The translations under genes and the position numbers were made by a program. From Furcasterigmium furcatum (Eukaryota; Ascomycota; Sordariomycetes; Glomerellales; Plectosphaerellaceae), in contig BCIA01000004.1 of assembly GCA_001599815.1 (NCBI GenBank), positions 2,074,047-2,138,046 on the forward strand: a DNA stretch of 64,000 nucleotides, given 5' to 3'. Position 1 is the stretch's first letter. Each line of letters opens with the position of its first letter. This document shows positions 55,275 through 64,000 of the stretch, in pieces. The notes beneath the pieces were generated by a model. The model was given only the letters and a program-made list of their open reading frames with translations, was not told where the DNA came from and searched no databases.

Positions 55275-57935
55275 TTAACCAAGCTGCACTGCCAACTTCT
55301 CGGCCAGCATGCTCAGGCCCGTTCCGATGACGTGGACCATCTCGAAAACGTGGAATCCTTTGAAGGTATCGGCCCAGATGGTCGCAATGGATGCTGCAAG
55401 GCGACGTATGCGCTTTGCCTGGCCTTGGTCTGCATCAAGCGACCGTCGAAGCTCCGTTTCACGAACCACACTGACAACCATGTTCAGGAGTCTAACCTGG
55501 TCAAGGTTCAAACTGCTGAGACCAAAGGCATCGACGGACTCGGCCATGGCCTGTAGCCAGTGTATCAAGAACAGGGCGCACTCGAGGCTGCAAAGAGCGT
55601 GCTGCACGCTCCAATTGCTCGTCTGCGTGCGGGCAACGTAGCCGATCCCAAGCCTTACTGGAATGCTCATGGCGTGGATGGCCTGCAGGACAGCACGTTC
55701 CAAATGTCTGGAAGAGTTATCTGTGTGGACGTCGACAGTGGCAGCGGTGATGACTCCCGGGTCACGGGTCATCAGTTGACAGTCAGGCCCAAAGCTGACG
55801 TTCAGACGTATGTGCGCCAAGCGCAAAAGGGCCGTGGCGTTGAACCCAAGAGGCCCCTTGGGAGACGAAGGGTCGAGCGTTGACTCGTACATGGCTTCCC
55901 ACGATGTCTGCCACGCCCTCAGTGCCCTCTCCATCTGCTTGACGAATTCGGCGGGTAAGGACCCTGTCGTCTGCGACAGACAGCCGTAACTCTGACGGGC
56001 AAAGAAAATCTGTTGTAGCAGCCCGTGGATAAGTAAGTAAATACCAAAAGCCGAGAATGCTTCGAGGTCAGGTGATGCCGAAATATTTCGAGACAGCAAG
56101 GCGAGGGACTGCTGGAAAGATCTCGTCGGGATGACCATCAAGCCCCGGATGCGCGCCCACTCGGTAGCGCCAGAAGCTTTCCATTCGGGCCCTGAGACCG
56201 GCAGATTCAGCGAGACCTCGTGGTTAAGAATTCCCGGCGGCACGTTGAATGCTACGGACTGGAGGTTCGTCATAATATAGGCAACAGACAGGGTGCGACG
56301 TCGCTCTTCGGCCGTGGCCCATGCCTCCCAGGACAGGCTGGCGTTGTCGTCAGCGGTGTCTGGCTGGCTGATGCCCAGCTCCCGCGCTAGCATGGCGACC
56401 TTGCTCGTCATGCCCAAAGCATCCGGGACCAAGGAGCGGTCGCCCCATGATGCAAGCGCGAGCAGCACAACCATCGCCTGTAGCAATGACAGCTTTTCTG
56501 ACTCGTCCATGCCGGACAGGCAGCTGTTCCGTGCTGTCGAGGGCGCGGAAGGGCTTGTGTGAGAGGTGGTGTTACTCTCAGCGGATGCGGACGCCGAGGC
56601 CTGGGTGTGGGCAGGAGAAAAGCTGGTCAAGCGACTCATGTTGACTCGTCCAGCTTGCCTAAATCGCCAGGACACGATGGTTTGTGCGAGGTCGTACAGG
56701 AGGTAGCCAGTCGTATGCTCAAATTTGTAGAGAGCCCCGGCAGCAGCAAACGCAAGCAGCATCTCTGTGCTAGCAAGAGAAGGGGAGAAGGTCGGGATGT
56801 GTAGAAAGGGCATGTGGTCATGGAAGCGTCGCAAGTACCCTTCAAGGTACCTTGTGAGCGCGTGGCGCGTTGGGAACTGGAATGAAGCGGCCAGGGGATC
56901 ACCCCCGTGACGCTCACAATCAGCGGCCAACCGTCGATGCAGTTCGGCGGTAACGGTCCAACGTCGGGAATCTGGCGTTTCCTCCATGACTGAGCCCAGG
57001 TCCGACCGGCTGCTTGGTGCATCATGGGGTGCCGAGACGGGCTGATCGGGATCGAGCGACGGCAGACGTGACATGAACTGAGGCTGAGATTGGGCATCGT
57101 CCGTTCCGAGTTCTGGGGGCATCGTATCAGCCGATAACGCTTCTGTTCTAGTCATCGGCACTGCCGAGATATCCGTATCGAAAAAGTCGACGGGAAGAAA
57201 CGGCCGATGATGGTGTGGCTGACCCCATAGAAAGTCGAGGTCGGTGTTGATGCCGAGGCTCGTCGGCAGCAAGTTGAACAGGTCTGCGTAAGACGAATCG
57301 CTATTGCCCAGAGTGTCTGGGAATTGGTCGACTTGCGCCTGCAATCTCTCGAGCTGCACACCAGGCGCGGTCGTCGCCTGTGCCAAGTTTGAGTCGTCAG
57401 CTTGCTCAGACGCAAAGAAGCCGCCTTCAATTTGGCCAGATGCCCACTGGTCCCCATCTTCGAAAGCCACGCTGGCGCTGGTGTAGGTCGGAACAGGGCC
57501 CTCGCTCAGGGTTGCGTGCTCCCCTTCGGGACTGTTCGAGGGCTCTTCTTGATCTGCTTCATTCGATAGTTCGTCTGCGTGTGTTTGACGACGGTGACGG
57601 ACCAACATGTCCCTACAAGATGAGCGAGAAGAGTTCAACGTCAGCGCTGGGTTTTCGACTGGGGATTGGCACAGCCTCTCGAGCCCCTGCCCGACATACG
57701 TACTGTCTTGCGAACCCTTCGCCACAGTCACAGACAAACGGCTTCTCGCGGGTATCTAGGCCAATTGTTAGGACTCGAGGCCGAGTAGCGCGCGCTATGG
57801 AACTTGGGAAATGCAATGTCGCCTGTTCTTACGGATGCGCTCGTGGCGTTTGAGGTGTTCTTGACGCTTGAAGTTCTTGTTGCAAAAGCGGCAGGGTGCA
57901 ACCCTGACCCGGGGCCTTCCTCGCAGCGCTGGCAT
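55275..57935 (-). CDS. C2H2 zinc-finger / Fungal_trans-domain transcription factor
   Basis: Three exons (57935-57833, 57755-57704, 57612-55275) encode 830 residues. The introns are placed so that two zinc fingers are rebuilt: finger 1, C15-x2-C18-x12-H31-x3-H35 (PCRFCNKNFKRQEHLKRHER); finger 2, CDC followed by FARQDMLVRHRRQTH, with C-x1-C spacing seen in many fungal relatives. An acidic low-complexity region follows to about 300. The Fungal_trans domain is at about 330-600 (LTRYLEGYLRRFHDHMPFLHIPTF, SLLQAMVVLLALASWGD, RRRTLSVAYIMTNL). The class often controls neighbouring catabolic or secondary-metabolism genes, so it is the best candidate regulator of this cluster. Confidence 0.9.
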
Positions 57936-58274
57936 GGCGACATGAGACCCGGGGAACGACGTGCAAGATGAGCCAGACGTTTTTCAGATGCAGAAGAGAC
58001 GCAACCATTCCACTCGGGGTGATGGATTGCTTATGCTCCCCGCCTTGTCCTCGCTCAGAGGAACGTGGAGACGAGCGTACTAACTACCTAGTAGTACCAG
58101 CGCCTGATCAATGACGAAATGCTCGCACTTGGGGTAAGAATTCAGCTTTGCCGCGACAAATTCCCAGTCGCGCTAGCTTATCTGGCCACCAGGGCCAGAG
58201 ATTCGACATTGTGATCCCCGGACCCTGAGCCCCGTTTGTTCACCTCGCACTTCTCGCCCTCCTCTCATGTCCAC
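57936..58274. other. Intergenic region upstream of the C2H2 regulator
   Basis: About 0.34 kb, promoter of the regulator and 3' flank of the MFS gene. Nothing coding seen. Confidence 0.5.
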
Positions 58275-60399
58275 TCAATGAACGTGGCCGAATCTAACGA
58301 GGTTCCAGTACGTGGCTGCTGATCTCTGTCGCATAGCCTTGCCCCACTTGATGAAGATGAGAAACAACGACGAGATGAACAGACCGATAAAGGCGGCGCT
58401 GATGAAGCAGTTCTGGTAGCCCATGTTGGTGAACCACGGGGTGATGCTGGAATTCTGTGTTAGCACCAGACGTCTCCACGCCTCAGTCCCATGGCACATT
58501 GGAAGGAATGTCAACGTACACATAACCAAAAGCAAAGGCGAGCGTATTGCGGATGATTATAAGCGTGGTCATCGAGTCGCCAGCGAGCCCCGGATAGGCA
58601 TCAATCAGGTAGTTGATGCTGACCTGTGTACCGACAGAGTTGACGTAGGCCAGGAGGAACATGGCTACCGTCAGACCGAACCAGTGGATCTGGTTTGCGG
58701 CGCCCACACCCCAGAGGATTAGAGCTGAGGGTACGAGCAAGAGGAACATGGCCGATGGCCACAGACGCGACTCCGCTTCCATTACACCGTTGTTCCGCCT
58801 GGCGAGTTTGACCGTCAACCAGTCACTGGGTTTCCCCGTGGTGAATCCACTGTAGTCAAGTATCAGTCACGACGCTCGACCGAGGACATGGACGCCCAAA
58901 ATGCCTATGAAAGGTGTCTTCTTACCCAACAACGGCGCCAATCATAGGAGAAACGTATGTCAAGCCGACAATCGATGGACTGAAATTGTAGGGTGCGCCA
59001 GAGAGGATGACCGATGCCGTGGCGTTCAAAACGTTGTAATAGATAAGGGAGACGCCGTAGGAGAAGCTGCCGTGGAGCAAGACAATTAATTATCACCCTA
59101 GGTGGCAATTCACTCGCGCTTTCTGAGACTTACCCAGCGTAGAATATAATAGGCCAAGTCAAGTACTTGAATGTTCTCACGGTCGATGCCCAGACCGAAA
59201 CTCCGGGTGTCGGATGCCACAGCGCGAGCCTCTTGATGTACGGCTTCTTGCCCGCGCATGCCTGTGAAGTATTACTAGGCCCGGCAGCATCGGAAGGAGT
59301 GCTGGAAATGCCCTCGGTTTCGTTGGAGTCGTCTTTGGCGGTCTTCGCGGGCTTTTCCTGGGCATCTGCCACGTCAACAGCCTCAATGACCGGGCCTGGT
59401 CTGCGGACATAGTTTGTCTCCTCCATCATGAAGAATATGATGATCAAGCCGACGGATGCGATGATTGTGGCAATATAGAAGGTCCATTCAAAGCCAAGCC
59501 TGTCGGCTATGAAGCCATACATCAAAGGGCCACAGTAGCCGCCACCAGCGAGGACGATGGCGTATAGTCCCATGTATGTGGCACGCTGGTGGGTGAAGTA
59601 CTGTTGAGGGATAACAGTCAGTATCGAGCAGCAGGTGATGCGATAGGGTCAACAGAGTGGTCGATCCTTACAAGATCTGTGATAGTGATCTCAGGAAGAG
59701 CCTCCTGCGGCGCGACGGCAAAGCCGCCGATAACTCTGTTGGCGATCCATTGACCAGGTGTTCGGCAAAAGGGTCTATTTTGTTAAAGCATCAGTACGAA
59801 AGCACGAGAGAAGCTCGGTAGGAAGGCGGAAAAGGCCAAGGCTTTAGTGTCGACTGACCCGGTGATTGTTGTGCCCTGTCGCGTTCATGTGAGTACTCTG
59901 TAATCAGGCCAGAAAGCGGAGGCTGGAGCTTACGATGGTAATGATGAGAACAGCAATGTACGTTAATCGCTTTCCGTAGCGGAGCGCAAATGGCTGCCAG
60001 AACAAGAGCCCCCATCCTGCCAAAAGAAACATGTACCCAGTGCCCTCGTTTAGCGTGGCAATGGAGATACCCGAGTGCTCCGAGAAGGGAACCGCGATGG
60101 AATAGGTAATTCCATGGCAAATGTTATGAAGCCAGACTGACCTGCAAAATGTCAGCGCAGCTGGCGACGCACACGCGGGGCGAAACTTACAGCAAAGCGC
60201 AGCCAAGGGTTCTGTATTTGCGTCCACTGCTCCAGTTCAGGGGGTCTTCAGGGTCTCGAGAGGGCTCGGGGACGAGGATAATATCCCCAACCTCGGTGTG
60301 CTCGGCTTGCAGGTTGTGCTGCACGTCCACCAGCAGTGTAGTGCCTGGAGTGTCGTCCGGTTGCTGCACATCCGCAGCCGATGCACTATGAGGCGCCAT
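58275..60399 (-). CDS. MFS transporter (fungal multidrug / metabolite type), eight exons
   Basis: Eight exons (60399-60191, 60141-59934, 59875-59859, 59774-59672, 59600-59134, 59066-58926, 58849-58520, 58446-58275) encode 548 residues, twelve membrane segments expected. Markers: EPSRDPEDPLNWSSGRKYR, NEGTGYMFLLAGWGLLFWQP, GLYAIVLAGGGYCGPLMYGF, GFEWTFYIATI, a central Lys/Glu/Ser-rich loop, and FGYVITPWFTNMGYQN near the end. This matches DHA1-type fungal exporters with the DP.NWS start. Exon 3 is only 17 bases; without it exons 2 and 4 do not join in frame. The substrate is unknown; export of a product or toxic intermediate fits the cluster. Confidence 0.85.
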
Positions 60400-60980
60400 T
60401 CTTGGCTGGACAGTCAACTTGGCGTTGGGCGGCTTGCTGGTTTGAAATATCAGGATGATCTAAAATGAGAAGGGGAAGCCCGTGAAGTTTAGAGATGAAG
60501 ACTTTGGAACACAGAAATTGAAGTTGTGGACAACGGCAGCCTTTTCTTACATCTTATCAGCTCGGTATCCAACCTCCTTCATGCCGAAGGGTACTGATGA
60601 CGGTAGTCTCGAGTGCTCGTCGCGTACGGCTTGGGAGCCAGGGCGTACATCTCATGACATCAGATAATTCCCGGCCGCTAAGAGATACACAGATAACAAT
60701 GCGGGGAATATCGATAGCAAGAGAAGTGGATGTCTGGGGTAAAAATTGATAAGGGGCAACCGGGGACAGATGGAGTGACCCCACGGCCAGTCGCAAGATA
60801 CACCACGCCAGTGGTGAACATGCCCAGCTGCCAGTCGCCCCTTAGGCTTACTAGTAGTATTGACCGGTATGTTTGTAGCTAGTAATAGCCCAACCCGTAT
60901 CAACCAGACAACTCGGTTCCCAAACCAGCCAGACCACCAGGCCCAACGCATCGATAGCAAGTATTGCCAGCTTGACGAGA
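60400..60980. other. Divergent promoter (MFS / amidase)
   Basis: About 0.58 kb shared by the minus-strand transporter and the plus-strand amidase; no coding sequence recognised. Confidence 0.5.
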
Positions 60981-62993
60981 ATGCCAAAATCGACAGTGAC
61001 CATGGAGGGCTCGGACCAGACCTGGCAGGACCTTGTTCGCCAGAAGCAGAATCGATCTGAAAAAATACCGGATAGTTGGAAACTCTCCCAGGCGGTTCTA
61101 CGCTCGGCTCGGCTTGATAACCCAATCAGCGTGCTCTCTGTCCCGGCCTCTTGCGGTATCTTGAGCAAGAGAGAGCTTCATATCACTGAGGCCTACGATG
61201 CAGTTGATCTTTTGAAGAAGATACGAAACAGAAAATTCACCTCGTACGAGGTTACGCTGGCTTTCTGCAAGCGAGCTGCAGTCGCCCAGCAGCTGGTGCG
61301 TTGGGACTTCGTACAACTGCTTAACTTGAGACTAACAGCGCGTCTTCTACACAAAGGTCTGCTGCCTGACCGAGACTTTCTTCCATAAGGCCTTGGAAAG
61401 AGCCCGCGAGCTTGATGCCTACTTGGCCAGAGAGGGCAAGCCTCTCGGATCCCTTCACGGCCTGCCGATCAGTGTCAAGGTGTGTGAGAGAGCCTGTCGT
61501 TGTACCACTGTGGCGGCCTGACCAAGTATCTCTCGTTATAGGATACTTTTAACATCGAAGGCGTTGAAACAACGATTGGTTATGTTTCTTTTATAGGCAA
61601 GCCTGTCGAGTTTAATTCGACCCTCATCTCGCTCCTCCAGGATCAGGGGGCCGTTCTCTACGTCAAGACAAACATCCCACAAACTCTTTTTGTATGTTTC
61701 CCGTTATTACTTTCCCATCCTTCATGTTTGACTATGCCATACTAAGATTCGTGCATTCATAAAGGCCCCAGATTCTAATAACAACATCTTCGGCCGCTGC
61801 TTAAACCCTCACAACTTGACGCTCACGGCTGGTGGTAGCAGCGGTGGCGAGGGCGCCCTGGCTGCCATGCGCGGCTCTATCCTAGGCGTTGGCAGCGACA
61901 TGGCAGGTTCTATACGAATTCCTGCTATGTGCAACGGCGTGTTCGGGTTCAAGCCCACGGAGCACAGAATTCCGTATGAAGGCCAGGCTCGTCCCGATAA
62001 ACCCGGATTGCCTGGGCCTATCTACCCCGTCGCCGGGCCCATCGGACGGTCCGCTCGCGATATGGCCATGTTCATGAAAGCTGTCATCGACGCTGATCCT
62101 GCACGCTATGACTTCATGAGTCCGCGCCTCCCCTGGCGTCCTGCGGAGATTAAGGATCCTCGGAATCTGGTCATTGGCTTCATTCGGGAGTGCTCATCCA
62201 GCAAACTCGAACCCGTCCTGAAGAGCATGATGGAGATGGCGAGGCGTCGGCTCCGGGCGGCCGGTCATCAGCTCCTGGAGCTCACAGACTTTCCGCAGTT
62301 CCAGAGCGCCCACGACTTGTCCTATCGCCTCTTCGACACTGACAATGACGAGACCGGACTCAAACATGTTTCCAGGTCTGGAGAACCCATGGTCGCTGCC
62401 ACAAGGGATCTCAACCCAACCTATCCCGGCGGGCGCATCAACTGCAGCCTAGACGAGCTCTGGGATTTGAACAAGGCCAGACTCGAAGTCATGCGGCGGT
62501 GGCACGCTGTCTTCCGCGACAACTCCCTAGACGTCCTCCTGCTCCCAGGCTTCAAGACCACCGCCGTGCCCCATGACACCATGAGATCGTCGCCGTACAT
62601 GGTTATGTGGAATTTGGTCAATGTAAGTTTCACTTCCCTTTAGAAACATGGGGACCTCAGCTAATTCAAGCGCCCATGATGCCAGTATCCCGCTGGGATT
62701 ATTCCTTTCGGTCAGGATGATCCTTCTCTGGCTTCAAAGTCCGCGAACAGCGACGCGCACAGCCGTAAGTTTAACTTTCAACCCCAGGCCGTATTCGAAA
62801 GATGTCTGATCGGTCAATCGCTGTAAAAGTCGAGCTTGTCAAGAGCAAGGGCGCCCCTGGCCACTTGCAGCTGGTGGCGCCGACATTTCGTGACGAAGAG
62901 CTTGCGGCAGCAATGGAGACGGTCGCGGCCGTTCTCGGCTTCGGGGATGGCCAGGCCGAGGTCAGGAATCCTGTTCTCCGAGCGTGTCTTTAG
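60981..62993 (+). CDS. Amidase signature family enzyme
   Basis: Six exons (60981-61295, 61357-61479, 61542-61691, 61765-62622, 62686-62764, 62830-62993) encode 562 residues. The Ser-Ser-Lys triad is complete: Lys146 in GLPISVKD, cis-Ser about 222 in TAGGSSGGEGAL, and nucleophile Ser245 in GSDMAGSIRIP. N-terminal ITEAYDAVDLLKKIRNRKFTS and the C-terminal YPAGIIPFGQ and GAPGHLQLVAP are typical of fungal acetamidase-like enzymes, which hydrolyse amides to acid plus ammonia. The start may instead be the in-frame ATG at 61002. Intron 5 was drawn to 62829 because nearer acceptors would leave introns under 40 bases; this is the least certain junction. Confidence 0.85.
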
Positions 62994-63527
62994 TTGTGCT
63001 ATAGCCCAATGCCAATGGAGGTGATTTATAATCGAAACACGACGCGGTTGACGAGCTTATCGTGACTGCAAATGCGCGCTACCGATGCCCCAGTGGCCTG
63101 GAGTCGAAAATGCCCGTGTCCACTGAATCATGGGCTGGCAACGAAGGGGTCACAATGAGTGAACCATGGAGTCGGAAATGAATTTACTACCCCGCCCCCT
63201 TTTAGATGCTAGCAGGTTGCAAGCAGGGAAGGTTTCGGATCACAAACCCGGCACGAGCCCCGATCGTCGGGTCACAGGCTGTTTACCGTCGCGAGGTTCA
63301 GGCCAGAGTGTGCTATGCTCTAATGGATAATGTAGGAGGCGTTGTGGATCTATCATGGTACTATACATACCCATACGGAACCAAGTGCAAGCAGGATTAA
63401 TTCGTCCAATCAAGGGGGCAAGGATTCAACGACACTGGCGCCGCTCACGACAGCAAGGCTACGGTACTTTCCACCAGACGGCAGAACAGGTACTCACCTG
63501 AGTGGCATACCCAGACACCGCATCACC
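62994..63527. promoter_or_regulatory. Intergenic region, promoter of the aldehyde dehydrogenase gene
   Basis: About 0.53 kb between two plus-strand genes, no coding sequence. It contains a short near-repeat (GGAGTCGAAAATG at 63,099-63,111 and GGAGTCGGAAATG at 63,169-63,181). Confidence 0.45.
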
Positions 63528-64000
63528 ATGGCTCCGTCAACCACGGATTCGACGTTCAGATTGGACAGAGGTTACCTCAACACCATCAATGGCGAGCTCA
63601 GAGATACGAGCAATAAGACCCATGGGATCAATCCCGCAACGGGCGAGACCCTTGATGATGTGCCTGTCGCTACGCAAAATGACGTCGATGAGGCCATGGC
63701 TGCTGCTCAAGCCGCTTTCCCGAGCTGGGCTGCCAGGTCGTGGTCAGAACGGAGAGCTGCAGTCTTTGCTTTTGCCGAAGCCATCGAGACGTACGCTCAC
63801 GGTTTTGCCGGGCTCTTAACCCAGGAGCAAGGTAAACCAGTAAGTAAGCGGTTCATACAGGTCCTAGACACTCTACTGACACGCTTCTCAGCTAGAACAT
63901 GCGCTAGGTGAAGTCATGGCCTCAGCGACGTGGATGCGCAGACTAGCCGAGATGGAGCTTGAGGACGAGCTGGTCGAGGATGACGGCGAGAAGAAGATTA
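63528..64000 (+). CDS. Aldehyde dehydrogenase family protein (partial, runs off window)
   Basis: Exon 1 is 63528-63839 and exon 2 starts at 63892 and is open to the window end (intron 63840-63891, donor GTAAGT, acceptor CTCAG, phase 0). The visible 140 residues show the N-terminal ALDH pattern: INGELRDTSNKTHGINPATGETL, DVDEAMAAAQAAFPSWAARSW, ERRAAVFAFAEAIE, LLTQEQGKPLEHALGEV. The NAD-binding and catalytic Cys parts lie outside. The family oxidises aldehydes to acids, so with the upstream alcohol dehydrogenase it could complete an alcohol-to-acid route; the amidase next to it also yields an acid. The ATG at 63528 is the first that gives the expected start. Confidence 0.85.

Noticed and set aside
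1..64000. tRNA genes, rRNA, CRISPR arrays, transposons
   Set aside because: Scanned by eye for B-box GGTTCGAATCC-like sequences, repeat-spacer arrays, transposase or reverse-transcriptase motifs; none convincing. A tRNA scan and repeat search would settle this.

Overview
The window reads as nuclear DNA of a filamentous ascomycete (Pezizomycotina). A Sordariomycete of the Colletotrichum/Fusarium kind is my inference. The evidence is short (about 50-85 nt) GT-AG introns with CTRAY branch sites, dispersed single-gene promoters, and fungus-restricted families: a DUF7730 protein, a DUF1996 protein, a Pth11-type 7TM receptor, a Zn2Cys6 regulator, T5orf172 and F-box proteins. I count 33 loci. Exon boundaries were worked out by hand from splice signals and reading frame, and every multi-exon coding sequence given sums to a whole number of codons.

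Left part (1-18 kb). An edge-truncated wax-synthase/MBOAT-like gene is followed by a secreted M28 aminopeptidase, a tiny four-exon secreted protein, a stand-alone ToxD-like enoyl reductase and a secreted TAP-like serine hydrolase. Then come a coiled-coil protein, a secreted DUF1996 protein, a DUF7730 protein, a probable decayed coding stretch and a Pth11-like receptor. The profile is secreted hydrolases plus surface sensing, as in a plant-associated or saprotrophic fungus.

Middle part (18-34 kb). A zone of lineage-variable genes holds an F-box protein, two nucleotidyltransferase-fold proteins (one with the GG...DxD motif, one without) and a T5orf172 protein. A divergent pair follows, an SDR reductase and a Zn2Cys6 regulator, whose shared promoter carries a repeated motif. 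Then there are two cysteine-rich secreted proteins, an 83-residue orphan and a zinc-type alcohol dehydrogenase with a GC-AG intron.

The standout locus is at 34.8-41.6 kb. One 2229-residue secreted protein contains five consecutive pectin methylesterase (CE8) domains followed by a roughly 450-residue Thr/Val-rich tail. The two N-terminal domains have lost catalytic residues; the three C-terminal ones keep them.

Right part (43.8-64 kb). A dense run of metabolic genes without any polyketide or peptide synthase: two NTF2-like proteins, a class I glutamine amidotransferase, a Dal5-type transporter, a zinc alcohol dehydrogenase, an EthD protein, a PRISE-type reductase, an UNC93-like transporter, a C2H2/Fungal_trans regulator, a second MFS transporter, an amidase and an aldehyde dehydrogenase cut by the window end. 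I infer an uptake-and-catabolism or detoxification cluster; its substrate cannot be read from sequence. No tRNA, rRNA, CRISPR array or intact transposon was recognised.
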